The notes: generated by a model not told the origin, from the letters alone. Positions 7,953-17,200 are shown, counted from the first letter of the stretch. The stretch is DNA of 64,000 bases from Paenibacillus_E sp052115445 (GCF_052115445.1 NZ_JBFRGR010000016.1:62001-126000), one strand, 5' to 3'. Translations and numbers: made by a program.

Positions 7953-9110
7953 TTATACGTAAGAATTTTTAATTTGGGCGAGAATCATTTGTGCCTGCTG
8001 GATCGTTTCTTGTACGATACTCCCAGCACTTTGTCCATCTGTAAGCATCCGCAAACCTTGCCCAGCCCATAATGACATATACTCGGAATTATTTTGCTTT
8101 GCAGCTGCATTTCGAATATCCCTTGTCGCCGTATTTTGAGTTGGAAACGGAAGCGGCTCAACCCCGTTCTGATCCCATACTTTAATAAATTCGTTCACAA
8201 TACCTCTGGCAGGTCGACCCGAAAATACATTCGTGATAACAGTACTTTCCTCGGTACTTGCAAGTAATTTATGTTGATACGCATTATGAGCTCCCGATTC
8301 AATCGAAGTCAGGAATCGTGTCCCCATCTGAACCCCTTGTGCCCCGAGAACCAGCGCGGCGACCAATCCACGACCATCCATAATCCCTCCTGCTGCAATA
8401 ACGGGTACATGAACATGCGCAACAATTTGCGGTACTAACGCCATTGTACCTATATTAGCGCCCATAGGGCGCTGGGCTATGTCGAATGTCCCGCGATGAC
8501 CACCGGCTTCACTTCCTTGAGCCACAATCGCGTCACATCCGGCTTGTTCAGCAAGAATGGCTTCTTCGACAGTAGTCACCATAGTCACAATTTGAATCCC
8601 CGCCGCTTTAGCTTGCTCCGTCATATGAGTTGGAAGTACTCCGAAAGCCGTACTGATTACCGGAACTTTTTCTTCTAGCAAAACGGCGAATTGCTGCTCG
8701 AAATGAGCTGGTGTCTTCACATCTTCCGCATCAACCTGCGGTACGCCAAGTTTAGCTCTCATTGCATTCAGTTCGTGTTGAACCTCCAGCGTTCTCGAAT
8801 TGTCATCATGAGCCTGAGTAACAAATAAATTTACGCCAAATGGCGCGTTCGTTAATTTACGAATGTCCAGAATGGCCGTGCGGATCGCTTCAGGCTCCAT
8901 ATAGGCGGCACCAAGCGTCCCCAATCCGCCAGCGTTCGATACGGCAGCCGTCAAGCTGACCGTTCCAGGGCCACCTGCCATGCCCGCTAGGAAAATGGGA
9001 TAACGAATTTTAAAAATGCGGCAAAGTTCTGTATGTAGATGAATAATCTTCTGCCTCCTATCACTTTGGATGGGATCGTTGATTGCCGTATTCAAGCGTT
9101 GGTTATCCAT
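7953..9110 (-). CDS. Nitronate monooxygenase (2-nitropropane dioxygenase family)
   Basis: 385 residues. FMN-dependent TIM barrel: RYPIFLAGMAGGPGT near residue 35, AVSNAGGLGTLGAAY, PFGVNLFV, AGCDAIVAQGSEAGGHRG (phosphate-binding and catalytic His region), PVIAAGGIMDGRGL and GVQMGTRFL. NMOs oxidise propionate-3-nitronate and other alkyl nitronates, probably as detoxification. The ATG at 9110 is preceded by AAGAGATGGG. It appears to be transcribed alone; the first ~30 residues are a short polar extension seen in some homologues. Confidence 0.92.
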   Translation of the reverse strand: MDNQRLNTAINDPIQSDRRQKIIHLHTELCRIFKIRYPIFLAGMAGGPGTVSLTAAVSNAGGLGTLGAAYMEPEAIRTAILDIRKLTNAPFGVNLFVTQAHDDNSRTLEVQHELNAMRAKLGVPQVDAEDVKTPAHFEQQFAVLLEEKVPVISTAFGVLPTHMTEQAKAAGIQIVTMVTTVEEAILAEQAGCDAIVAQGSEAGGHRGTFDIAQRPMGANIGTMALVPQIVAHVHVPVIAAGGIMDGRGLVAALVLGAQGVQMGTRFLTSIESGAHNAYQHKLLASTEESTVITNVFSGRPARGIVNEFIKVWDQNGVEPLPFPTQNTATRDIRNAAAKQNNSEYMSLWAGQGLRMLTDGQSAGSIVQETIQQAQMILAQIKNSYV

Positions 9111-9153
9111 CCCATCTCTTTTAATTAATTCACTTCCTTAATAATAACATGAG

Positions 9154-9591
9154 TTGTTAAGCGCTGCTTTTTCTTCTGCCATACTGCCAGATACTCTTGA
9201 TTATGATGTTGGCAGTGTTAACACATATGTATGGCGAAACGAGCAAGGCATTCGTACGTTTGTGAAGTATCATTGGTACCCTTTAGCAGGTATACAGGTT
9301 ATTGATAGCCACGAAGCAGCGCAATTAGCTGGGGAAAACCCTGATTATGCCGGTAAAGACCTCTTTGATACCCTGGCAGCAGGCAAAACTGTCGAATACG
9401 GGCTATATGTGCAGTTGATGGATCCGAGCGATGGAGACAATCTCCCTTACGATCCGCTAGACGATACTAAAGTTTGGGATGAAAGGCAATTTCCGATGAT
9501 GCCAGTTGGCAGGCTCGTATTAAAAAAGGTTAATTTCACGAATTTGGCTGCCCTTTCGGGTGGCCATTTATGTTTCCAGTACTCAAATTGA
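9154..9591 (+). pseudogene. Catalase remnant
   Basis: An open frame of about 145 codons matches only the middle of a monofunctional catalase: NTYVWRNEQG, FVKYHWYPLAGIQ, AAQLAGENPDYAGKDLFD, LYVQLMDPSDGDNLPYDP and PVGRLVLKK all align in order. An intact catalase has about 480-680 residues. The N-terminal two thirds, with heme-pocket His and Asn, are missing, and after PVGRLVLKK the expected N-P-x-N-F-x-x-E segment is lost. The only start is an unsupported TTG. It is a two-ended deletion relic, opposite in strand to its left neighbour. Confidence 0.8.
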
Positions 9592-9770
9592 TGAATAATT
9601 TGGCAGGTTTGGTTCTATTTACACGGCTTAAAAATGAAGATTTTAATCTTATTTTCATCTTTGCTACAGATTCATTTTGTATACTTATAATACCTTTATT
9701 TTCAGATCGTCACGCAAGGAATATAGGTTTGATCGTTTTTTAAATTATTAGAAAGTAGGCACTTATTATC

Positions 9771-10865
9771 ATGAAGCTAGCGGGTATTACTTACAAACAT
9801 GAGCAAAGCGTGAGCTGGCTGAAACGTTCCATATTTATTTGTATAATTATTGTATTTCTATCTGTAAGCTTTCTGTTCTTAACTCCCCCAGGAACGAAAA
9901 TTCGCCTGTTTCTAGCGGATACCTTTATTGCTACCCAACATCGGGAGTGGGCATGGATTTTTGTAGGTATGAAGAAACGGGATGAAATGATTCAGAATGT
10001 CCAGCAAATGAGTGAAAATAACGCCATTGAGAAGCAAGATTTGAATGCTATCACGATTCAGAAACAGGATGGCAAGATTATTGATGTTGAAGATATCACG
10101 GGACGTGGCTGGGTCGGTAAAAAAATGGTGGTATACGATCCGAGAGCAATTCGTGTCGTTGTTCCAAGTAAAGTGGGGCAAGGGGAAACGATTAGTTCGA
10201 TGGTGAATCGTACAGGGGCGCTTGCAGGCATTAATGGTGGAGGCTTCGATGACCCACAAGGCCTAGGGAATGGGTTCGCTCCTATTGGAGTTATTATGTC
10301 TGGAGGTAAGATTCTGTATACAAGCGTTGATGGTACTGTACCTCAACAAGTCGTCGCGTTTGACCATACGGGGAAATTAATTATTGGGAAATATTCGATT
10401 GATGAGCTCTTAGCCTTGCATGTGACTGACGCCGTTTCCTTCTATCCGCGCATCATTGCAAATGGTAAAGCACTCCCCATCGTTGGAGATGGTCTGAACC
10501 CGCGGACAGCCATTGGTCAACGCGCAGATGGCGTTATTGTTATGATCGTCATTGATGGTCGTCAGACCAAAAGTATTGGCGCTTCTTTAAAAGATGTCCA
10601 AGACCTTTTATTGAAAGAAGGTTGTGTTAATGCCGGTTTCTTAGACGGAGGTGCATCCTCTGAAATGGTCGTCGGGCGTGATCTTATCACGCATCCATCT
10701 AGCCGATATGGCGAAAGAAGGCTGCCTTCAGGACTCCTTATTTTTGAACACCCAGATCAGGTGAATGTTGCAAATGTATGGGAAGGTATGACCGATATTG
10801 ATCCCGGTGGCGCTTATGATAATCCAGGTTACCTTGCAGAACACAATCGATTAAATAATAAGTAA
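9771..10865 (+). CDS. Membrane-anchored phosphodiester glycosidase-domain (NAGPA) protein
   Basis: 364 residues. One membrane span lies near residues 20-42, with the rest outside the cell. The NAGPA domain shows ALAGINGGGFDDPQG, GVIMSGGKILY, NPRTAIGQRADGVIVMIV, IDGRQTKSIGASLKDV and NAGFLDGGASSEMV, which match the metal/active-site core of the family. Bacterial members are thought to remove or process alpha-phosphodiester-linked sugars on exopolysaccharide or wall teichoic polymers. It is a single gene, ended by a bidirectional terminator shared with cwlJ. The ribosome site (AAAGTAGG, 12 bp before ATG) is modest. Confidence 0.9.
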   Translation: MKLAGITYKHEQSVSWLKRSIFICIIIVFLSVSFLFLTPPGTKIRLFLADTFIATQHREWAWIFVGMKKRDEMIQNVQQMSENNAIEKQDLNAITIQKQDGKIIDVEDITGRGWVGKKMVVYDPRAIRVVVPSKVGQGETISSMVNRTGALAGINGGGFDDPQGLGNGFAPIGVIMSGGKILYTSVDGTVPQQVVAFDHTGKLIIGKYSIDELLALHVTDAVSFYPRIIANGKALPIVGDGLNPRTAIGQRADGVIVMIVIDGRQTKSIGASLKDVQDLLLKEGCVNAGFLDGGASSEMVVGRDLITHPSSRYGERRLPSGLLIFEHPDQVNVANVWEGMTDIDPGGAYDNPGYLAEHNRLNNK

Positions 10866-10871
10866 ACAAGA

Positions 10872-10897
10872 AAAGAGCTGTCCATTGGCAGCTCTTT
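10872..10897. terminator. Bidirectional terminator between NAGPA gene and cwlJ
   Basis: AAAGAGCTG, 8-nt loop, CAGCTCTTT followed by CTT on the plus strand, with the complementary run on the other strand. It lies between two convergent genes. Confidence 0.8.
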
Positions 10898-10926
10898 CTT
10901 CATGTCTAACGATTCTATTCGTATAA

Positions 10927-11370
10927 TTAAAACGTATTGTAGACATTTTGACATTCTTTAGCGGTCGGCTCATAAAAACAGTGCTTCTTGTAACGGCCTG
11001 CTATCGGCTGATTATACCAGGTATCCGGACACGGACCAGGATTTTCGAACGTTCCCGGTCGAAAATACCAAAGTGAAAATTTACCTGGCCAAGTCCGCTC
11101 CCCATCCACAGCTCTTTTTGCTATGCGACGCTCTCTTTCTCTTGCATTTTGATAGTACAACCCGTGCTGCAACGCTTCAAACGCATGCGGTTGGTTGATC
11201 ATTTGAGGAATTGTCCGAAGATTTTTGAAATCGGAGCAATTCGCTCTTATTCGATTAATGCCAACATTTCCAACAAGAAACATACCCGTTTCGCCTTCGG
11301 TTTCAGCTTCAGCCCGAAGCAACCTTGCCAACATGTCGATATCCTGCTTTCTAGCTTTTACGACTGCCAT
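10927..11370 (-). CDS. cwlJ: Cell wall hydrolase CwlJ (spore cortex-lytic, germination)
   Basis: 147 residues, the usual CwlJ length. MARLLRAEAETEGETG-type start (here MLARLLRAEAETEG), VGNVGINRIRANCSDF, PQMINQPHAFEALQHG, GKFSLWYFRPGTF and the terminal HCFYEPTAKECQNVYNTF are characteristic of CwlJ rather than SleB, since there is no signal peptide or peptidoglycan-binding domain. CwlJ is made in the mother cell and degrades muramic-lactam cortex during germination. The gerQ/ywdL partner found next to cwlJ in Bacillus is not adjacent. The start at 11370 follows GAGGTGAGCGA. Confidence 0.93.
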   Translation of the reverse strand: MAVVKARKQDIDMLARLLRAEAETEGETGMFLVGNVGINRIRANCSDFKNLRTIPQMINQPHAFEALQHGLYYQNARERERRIAKRAVDGERTWPGKFSLWYFRPGTFENPGPCPDTWYNQPIAGRYKKHCFYEPTAKECQNVYNTF

Positions 11371-11375
11371 TCGCT

Positions 11376-11415
11376 CACCTCAATTGAGTATATGTCTAGA
11401 CCCATCATATTGTAG
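11376..11415 (-). promoter_or_regulatory. Possible sigma-E-type promoter of cwlJ
   Basis: Upstream of cwlJ on the minus strand, ACAATATGA is followed 11-13 bp later by CATATACT, resembling the sigma-E -35 (KMATATW) and -10 (CATACANT). The match is imperfect. It is supported mainly by the known mother-cell expression of cwlJ. Confidence 0.35.
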
Positions 11416-11454
11416 GTGAAGTGGAAATGTGACTTAACTATTCATACATTCTTT

Positions 11455-14400
11455 TTATACAATAAGTAAACTAAACTTGCTCTCTCCATACGAAACGGTT
11501 TCCATGTTGGGTTCAGTTTCATATCGAACACTATTTAGCAGCACATGTTCAAGTAGAACATGGTCAAACCGTATTAAAGCATTTTGTAACTCTGCGTCTA
11601 CATCTAGAACAAGATCGATGCGTTTTTCGAACGGGAGTCCTATCTTTTTGCGATAATCTTGAATTGCTCGAATGACCTCTCTAACTAACCCTTCCTGTTC
11701 TAACTCTTCCGTCATTGTCGTGTTTAAGGCAACCGTCATTTGGTACCCCGATACGGAAGCATAGCCTTCATTCGCTTGTTTCTCGATAAGTAAATCCTCA
11801 AGCAGAATGTGCAGCACTTCACCATCCATCATCATATCCAGGAAGCCGTTGTCCATCACTGCTTTTGCTTCTGGAGCTGATAGCTGCTTCAACTGAGCTT
11901 GCACGGGTCCCACGAATTTCCCGAACTTTTTACCTGCAGCTTTCAAGTTTAACTTGAAAGTAAACCGTACGAAGCCGACATCACTCGATACGATATGGAT
12001 CGATTTAACATTGATCTCATCTTGGATGATATCTTCAAATCCGCCAATGTTACGCGCACCGTCAAACGAAACGTACAACTCCGACAGCGGCATCCGAGTC
12101 TTGATTCCCGTTTCATTCCGGATATTGCGAGCCAATTCCACGATTTGCCTCACGGTTTCCATCTCATTCTCCAATGATACATCGTATAACGTTTCGTCCA
12201 TTTTCGGATAATCGGTAAGATGCACACTCCCCTCGCCTCCCAAATTCGCATATAGATCATCTGCAATTAGCGGTGTGTAGGGAGCAATCAGTTGTGCGAG
12301 TGTTAGCAGAACATGACGTAAGGTTTGATAAGCAGCAATTTTATCTTCGGTCCATTCGCTCCCCCAGAACCGATCTCGCGAGCGTCGGATATACCAATTG
12401 CTCAGTTCATCTACAAACGTTTCAATTTGCTTCGCAGGGTTTAAGAAATCGTTGATTTCTAGTCCTTTTCTTACCTGTTGCAAGGTACTGTTTAATCTTG
12501 ATAAAATCCATCGATCTAACACATTCACGGAAGTATTCTGCGGATGGTCATCTGGTTGATATTGATCAATTTGTGCATACAACGCATAGAAAGCATGTGT
12601 ATTGTTGATCGTATCAATAACTTTGGATTTAGCCTCGGCGACAATCTGCTTAGAAAATTTCTTGCTGCTCCAAGGAGCGCTATCGGATAACAAGGCCCAT
12701 CGGAATGCGTCGGTGCCAAATTCGTTAATGATTTCCCAAGGATCAATCCCATTGCCCTTGCTCTTTGACATTTTTTGTCCATTCTCGTCCAGAACATGCC
12801 CTGTAGATAAGACGGATTTATATGGGATTTGCCCATTATAAAGGGTAGAGACCGCCAGTAAGCTGAAGAACCAGCCCCGCGTCTGATCGATCCCCTCACA
12901 GATCATATCCGCGGGATACTGCTCTTGAAACAGTTCTTTGTTCTCAAATGGCTGATGATACTGGGCAAATGGCATAGATCCGCTATCGAACCAGACGTCA
13001 ATGACTTCCGAGGTTCTATGCATGGTACCGCCGCAAGAGCAGCGCAGCTTCACTTGATCCACGTAAGGCTTATGCAGTTCAAGGCTTTCCTCGATCGGAT
13101 CAATCGATTTATCACGGAGATCCTTATGGCTATCTGGCGCATATTCTGCGTTGCAGTCTTCACAGATCCAAACATTGAGCGGCGTACCCCAGTAGCGATT
13201 TCTGCTGATATTCCAATCAACAAGTTCTTCTAAAAATTTCCCAAACCGACCTTCTCGCAGATGGGAAGGGTACCAAGTGATTTGACTGTTGTTCGCGATT
13301 AACTGATCTTTAATAGCCGTTGTTTGGATGAACCAGCTCTCCGTCGCATAATAGAGCAGCGGTGATTTACAGCGCCAGCAGAATGGATAGCTATGCTCAT
13401 AACGTTCCTTCGAAAACAACAGACCGCGCTCAGATAAGTTTTTAACGATATCGATATCACAATCCTTCACAAAACGACCGGCAAAATCGAAGATCTGATC
13501 GACGTAGCGACCTCTAGCATCTACAACATTTACAAAATCCAATTCATGCTGGCGTACGGTGCGATAATCATCTTCTCCGTGAGCTGGCGCAATATGGACG
13601 ATCCCCGTACCACTGCTGTCGCTAACATAGTCCGCGTCTACGACGATATGTCCTTTCGTCACTTGAAAATAATCAAAAGGTGACATATAAGGTGTACCTA
13701 CAAATTCGGCGCCTTTATGCGTGGATAGGAGCTCATACTCCCCTTTCATGATCTTATCAACAAGGTTGTGTGCTACGATGTACACTTCACCATTCTGTTT
13801 GACTTTGACATAATCAACATCTTTATTGACAGCTAAAGCGACATTGGCAGGCAATGTCCATGGCGTAGTCGTCCATGCAAGAAAATGTTCATCTGCGTTC
13901 TTACTTGTGAATTTTACAGTAGCACTCAGATCTTTCACATCTTCATACCCTTGGGCAACTTCATGTGAGCTGAGTGTTGTTTGGCAATCTGGGCAGTACG
14001 GGCTTACGCGATGACCTTTGTACAGATGCCCTTTCGCATGAATCGTGGATAAAATGTGCCAAACACTCTCGATATAATCATTAGTTAGTGTGACATAAGG
14101 GTTCTCCATATCCGTCCAATAGGCGATCGCTTCGGTCATTTCACGCCACTGCTTCTCATATTCGAAAACGCTGATCTTACACGCCTCCACGAATTTGGCG
14201 ACTCCATAGGATTCGATTTCCTGTTTGCCAGAAATACCTAGCTTCTTCTCTACGCCAAGCTCTACAGGAAGCCCATGTGTATCCCACCCTGCTTTGCGTA
14301 TGACGCGGTAGCCTGACATCGTTTTATAACGACCGATGAAATCTTTGATCACACGTCCCAGCACATGTCCGATATGCGGCTCCCCATTCGCTGTTGGTGG

Positions 14401-14535
14401 GCCTTCATAAAAAACAAAGTTGGGTTGTCCCTCTCTGTTTTCAATTGATTTGCGAAATGTGTCATTCTGTTTCCACTGTTCAAGAACACGGAGCTCTCGC
14501 GACCTTGCTTTTTCTTTTACATCCACTTTTCTCAT
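11455..14535 (-). CDS. ileS: Isoleucyl-tRNA synthetase, type 2 (eukaryote-like)
   Basis: 1026 residues from the ATG at 14535 (GAGAGG nine bases upstream); the in-frame ATG at 14544 abuts that site and is unlikely. Class I synthetase: HIGH motif GEPHIGHVLGR near residue 55, GWDTHGLPVELGVEKKLGIS, the editing domain (WTTTPWTLPANVALAV, THGEDDY-like APAHGEDDY), KMSKS motif DENGQKMSKSKGN, and a C-terminal anticodon-binding domain. The GLPVEL / SPYCPDC / SSHEVAQGYEDV signatures place it with type-2 IleRS, the group that includes mupirocin-insensitive enzymes. A T-box leader precedes it. Confidence 0.97.
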   Translation of the reverse strand: MRKVDVKEKARSRELRVLEQWKQNDTFRKSIENREGQPNFVFYEGPPTANGEPHIGHVLGRVIKDFIGRYKTMSGYRVIRKAGWDTHGLPVELGVEKKLGISGKQEIESYGVAKFVEACKISVFEYEKQWREMTEAIAYWTDMENPYVTLTNDYIESVWHILSTIHAKGHLYKGHRVSPYCPDCQTTLSSHEVAQGYEDVKDLSATVKFTSKNADEHFLAWTTTPWTLPANVALAVNKDVDYVKVKQNGEVYIVAHNLVDKIMKGEYELLSTHKGAEFVGTPYMSPFDYFQVTKGHIVVDADYVSDSSGTGIVHIAPAHGEDDYRTVRQHELDFVNVVDARGRYVDQIFDFAGRFVKDCDIDIVKNLSERGLLFSKERYEHSYPFCWRCKSPLLYYATESWFIQTTAIKDQLIANNSQITWYPSHLREGRFGKFLEELVDWNISRNRYWGTPLNVWICEDCNAEYAPDSHKDLRDKSIDPIEESLELHKPYVDQVKLRCSCGGTMHRTSEVIDVWFDSGSMPFAQYHQPFENKELFQEQYPADMICEGIDQTRGWFFSLLAVSTLYNGQIPYKSVLSTGHVLDENGQKMSKSKGNGIDPWEIINEFGTDAFRWALLSDSAPWSSKKFSKQIVAEAKSKVIDTINNTHAFYALYAQIDQYQPDDHPQNTSVNVLDRWILSRLNSTLQQVRKGLEINDFLNPAKQIETFVDELSNWYIRRSRDRFWGSEWTEDKIAAYQTLRHVLLTLAQLIAPYTPLIADDLYANLGGEGSVHLTDYPKMDETLYDVSLENEMETVRQIVELARNIRNETGIKTRMPLSELYVSFDGARNIGGFEDIIQDEINVKSIHIVSSDVGFVRFTFKLNLKAAGKKFGKFVGPVQAQLKQLSAPEAKAVMDNGFLDMMMDGEVLHILLEDLLIEKQANEGYASVSGYQMTVALNTTMTEELEQEGLVREVIRAIQDYRKKIGLPFEKRIDLVLDVDAELQNALIRFDHVLLEHVLLNSVRYETEPNMETVSYGESKFSLLIV

Positions 14536-14603
14536 AGGTCTCATCCTCTCATTTCATCCAACTTAACGTTCGTTCCTTGACGAAAAGGTTCATTGAAAAA
14601 CAC

Positions 14604-14888
14604 AAAAAATCCCGTCCCATAAGGGACGAGATTTCATCTCGCGATACCACCCTAGTTCCGTAAGGATTATGACTATCATAATCTTACGACACCTCTAACT
14701 ACGTACCATCATACGCATCCTTAGTAACGGCTGGAACCCGGGTCAGCTTACTCACATGCTTCAGCTTTCCTTCTCGGAGAGGATTTTCTACGAAGTCTTG
14801 AACATTGGCTCTCAGCATGTGCCAACTCTCTGTGGATCAAGGGCTCCTTATACTCTTTCTCGTCAATGAATTTATTCGAACATTTAGT
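14604..14888 (-). promoter_or_regulatory. T-box riboswitch leader of ileS
   Basis: The minus-strand leader carries the AG-rich bulge AGAGAGTTGGC and GCTGAGAGCC of stem I, and the T-box AGGGTGGTATCGCG (plus 14640-14653), close to the consensus AGGGTGGNACCGCG. A terminator follows (ATCTCGTCCC / GGGACGGGAT then TTTTTT, plus 14604-14632). Uncharged tRNA pairing at the specifier and T-box would favour the antiterminator and switch ileS on. A candidate Ile specifier ATC lies at plus 14782-14784 within AAAATCCTC; this assignment is tentative. Confidence 0.92.
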
Positions 14889-14895
14889 TAATTCA

Positions 14896-14923
14896 TTCTT
14901 ACATCTTCATCATCAAATGTCAA
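14896..14923 (-). promoter_or_regulatory. Promoter of the T-box-ileS transcript
   Basis: Minus strand -35 TTGACA (plus 14918-14923), 16 bp, -10 TAAGAA (plus 14896-14901). This places the transcript start just before the T-box and right after the GH130 stop codon. Confidence 0.55.
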
Positions 14924-14929
14924 CAGGCG

Positions 14930-15931
14930 CTATTTATTTCCTTCCAAACATAACTTCACCAAATCATCCACATGAGCTGTCGCCAAACATTCAACTGTAT
15001 CAGCGGCGCCATAGTAGATCTTCACTTCACCATCATCTTCAAGAATCATGCCACCTGGGAAAATGACATCATTACGGAAGCCCCCATCTGTTTCATAACT
15101 AACTTCCGGTGCTAATAATGGCTCCTTATAAAGTCCGATAACCTTACTCGGATTTTCCAAATCAAGCAGCATAATACCCGCTGTATAGCGCTTTTTCCAC
15201 GATGCTTCCCAGCCATTTTTACCACGGTTTGAATCGATATCAACGGCATGGATGGTCGTTAACCATCCCTTGGACGTACGAATTGGAGGTGCGGCAGGTC
15301 CAATTTTATCATTCGCGTAAGGCACATGCTCTACACCTAGAACGAGATTCGTTTCTCCCCAATATTTGAGATCAGGCGAATGCGAAAGCCAAATATCAAA
15401 TTGATCTTTCCCTCGGCTGTAAACCGGGAAAGGGCGTTCCAAACGGACATAATTCCCATTAATTTTCTCAGGAAAAAGAACCATATTCCGGTTGTCTGGT
15501 GCTGACATTGACAAAATTTCAAACTTATCAAAGTCATCCGTTACCGCAATCCCGCCTCTAACACCATGGCGTGTATCTACCGCGAAACACATGTAAACAC
15601 GTCCGTCCATCACGGTAAGTCGAGGGTCATAGACGCGTGTGATTTCTTCGTCATACAGCTTCCAACATGGTTTCGATTGTACATTCCAATGAATGCCGTC
15701 TTTGCTGTAGGCAAGACCAAGATCGGTTGTATGCGAAGGCTCTAGCGTTTGATCCTTGACAGAGCCGTGGTCATTTCGGAACACCATGATATATTGACCT
15801 TGGAACTTGGTAACGCCAGCATTAAATGTAAGCGCTGTAGGATAGGGCACGGAATCTGCCGTGAGGATCGGGTTAGCAGGATGTCTTGTAATAACAGAAC
15901 TGGATGTTAATGAACCAATGGTTAAGGTCAT
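14930..15931 (-). CDS. Glycoside hydrolase family 130 (mannoside phosphorylase/mannosidase type)
   Basis: 333 residues, a five-bladed beta-propeller of GH130. Visible signatures are HPANPILTA, FNAGVTKFQGQYIMVFR, GLAYSKDGIHWN, VYDPRLTVMDGRVYM, DIWLSHSPDLKYWG, KIGPAAPPI and NDVIFPGGMI with YYGAADT near the end. The family phosphorolyses or hydrolyses beta-mannosides; phosphorylases need phosphate-binding Arg/His residues, which I could not assign with certainty. No signal peptide, so cytoplasmic. Divergent from an AraC-family regulator 100 bp away, which is the likely controller. The start codon at 15931 follows GAGGAACTCTC. Confidence 0.93.
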   Translation of the reverse strand: MTLTIGSLTSSSVITRHPANPILTADSVPYPTALTFNAGVTKFQGQYIMVFRNDHGSVKDQTLEPSHTTDLGLAYSKDGIHWNVQSKPCWKLYDEEITRVYDPRLTVMDGRVYMCFAVDTRHGVRGGIAVTDDFDKFEILSMSAPDNRNMVLFPEKINGNYVRLERPFPVYSRGKDQFDIWLSHSPDLKYWGETNLVLGVEHVPYANDKIGPAAPPIRTSKGWLTTIHAVDIDSNRGKNGWEASWKKRYTAGIMLLDLENPSKVIGLYKEPLLAPEVSYETDGGFRNDVIFPGGMILEDDGEVKIYYGAADTVECLATAHVDDLVKLCLEGNK

Positions 15932-15967
15932 GAGAGTTCCTCCTTCATTCTTATCTATTAATAGGTT

Positions 15968-15996
15968 ACAATAAGTGTGCTTACTATACCTATCAA
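15968..15996 (-). promoter_or_regulatory. Candidate promoter of the GH130 gene
   Basis: Minus strand -35 TTGATA (plus 15991-15996), 17 bp, -10 TATTGT (plus 15968-15973), 37 bp before the GH130 start. It shares the short divergent intergenic region with the AraC gene. Confidence 0.4.
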
Positions 15997-16039
15997 TCCT
16001 TGAACAAACCTCTCATTTCTTGAATAGGCAGTGATTCTC

Positions 16040-16906
16040 ATGACATTTCCCATCAATAAGCAATTATCGGATTATCCCAATATTGGGGCATTCCCCTTTC
16101 ATTTATCCATTAATCGGGTTGATCAGCATTTTCCCAGCCATCGTCATGATTTCTTGGAATTCTCTTTGGTTGTTGAGGGCTACGGTTACGAAACCGTTAA
16201 CGGGCAAGTACATCCTATGCAACCTGGAACCTTTACCCTACTGCTTCCTTATCAAGTGCATGAAATCAATGCGAATCCTGGCAGTCCACTCATTCTGTTC
16301 AACTGTATGTTTGGATTGGAGCTACTTGGGGATCCAGCGGAGCGCTTACTTCTCTCAGATAACAATCCATTCTTAACTCACTATGACTTGAGTGCTGAAC
16401 AAAGTGAGCTCCTGAGACAGAAACTGCAAGGTATGCTTTGTGAATATGAGCAATCCGCTGATATCTGGCAGCCTCTTCTCTTGAAAGGAGAGCTCCAACG
16501 TATACTTGCATTTCTTTACAGGCACCATCCTAGCAGCTCAGACGTACAGCCGAATGTATCCGAATTGTCGTCCAAAACCGCCTTACCATGGGCCATACTT
16601 CGCTATATTCATACGCACTATCGTGACCCGCTCACGTTGGAGTTGATCGGCGCTCATTTCCATTGTCATCCTTCTAGGGTGACGCAAATCTTATCTCAAC
16701 ATCTTGGCGTTACCTTCGTAACACTGCTTCAGGAAACGCGGATTCGACACGCTTGTAGTTTGTTAGCTACAACCGAAATGAAGGTAACTGATATCGCGTT
16801 TGAAGTCGGCTACGAATCGTTCGCTAGCTTTAGTCGTAATTTCCTAAAACATGTAGAGATTTCACCGACCCAGTATAGGGCCTCTATGAGGGTGCAGCTG
16901 AAGTGA
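16040..16906 (+). CDS. AraC-family transcriptional regulator
   Basis: About 288 residues from the ATG at 16040; a GTG at 16031 is in frame and possible. An N-terminal cupin-like sensing domain (HFPSHRHDFLEFSLVVEGYG, MQPGTFTLLLPYQVHEI) is followed by two C-terminal HTH motifs: LELIGAHFHCHPSRVTQIL and VTDIAFEVGYESFASFSRNF with SPTQYR. The layout is typical of carbohydrate-responsive regulators. Its divergent placement suggests control of the GH130 gene, perhaps in response to a manno-oligosaccharide. A strong terminator follows. Confidence 0.92.
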   Translation: MTFPINKQLSDYPNIGAFPFHLSINRVDQHFPSHRHDFLEFSLVVEGYGYETVNGQVHPMQPGTFTLLLPYQVHEINANPGSPLILFNCMFGLELLGDPAERLLLSDNNPFLTHYDLSAEQSELLRQKLQGMLCEYEQSADIWQPLLLKGELQRILAFLYRHHPSSSDVQPNVSELSSKTALPWAILRYIHTHYRDPLTLELIGAHFHCHPSRVTQILSQHLGVTFVTLLQETRIRHACSLLATTEMKVTDIAFEVGYESFASFSRNFLKHVEISPTQYRASMRVQLK

Positions 16907-16918
16907 AACAGAAATAGA

Positions 16919-16954
16919 AATACCCGACTGAGCTGGTGCTCGGTCGGGTATTTT
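16919..16954 (+). terminator. Terminator of the AraC-family gene
   Basis: Long stem ATACCCGAC-T-GAGC / GCTC-G-GTCGGGTAT with loop TGGT followed by TTTT, 12 bp after the stop codon. Confidence 0.88.
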
Positions 16955-16989
16955 CGCATGCTATAGGTAGGAGTTTCGCAATTCTCCTG

Positions 16990-17200
16990 TGCATTTTTTT
17001 AATAGATGGAATTTCTACAGTTAATTAGTGGGATTTTCTAGAAAATCTCATAATAGATGGAAAACCCGTAGTTAATTTTGGCCATTATATCCGATTTGAA
17101 CAAAAACGGTAGTTTTACCTACATGTTTTACAGTTAATTCAATTTCCCGAGGAAATCCATCGGAAATAGCTGTATATTTTCCAGTTAAAGCAGATGTCTC
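16990..17200. repeat. Degenerate ~50-bp intergenic repeats, family II, site 1
   Basis: Non-coding stretch with successive related blocks: AATAGATGGAATTTCTACAG + TTAATT (from about 16999), AATAGATGGAAAACCCGTAG + TTAATTTT (17049), ACATGTTTTACAGTTAATTC (17120) and AATAGCTGTATATTTTCCAG + TTAA (17165). The same theme (AATAACTGGATTTCCTGTAG + TTAATT) recurs at 36070-36300. No open frame with a ribosome site was found here. Confidence 0.6.

Noticed and set aside
9154..9591. Mini-catalase of new type
   Set aside because: The heme-ligand Tyr region and the distal His/Asn parts are absent, and both ends break inside conserved motifs; a relic explains it better.
9600..9770. AT-rich inverted repeat near 9632-9662 as a regulatory site of the NAGPA gene
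   Set aside because: The arms are AT-only and imperfect; not distinguishable from background.
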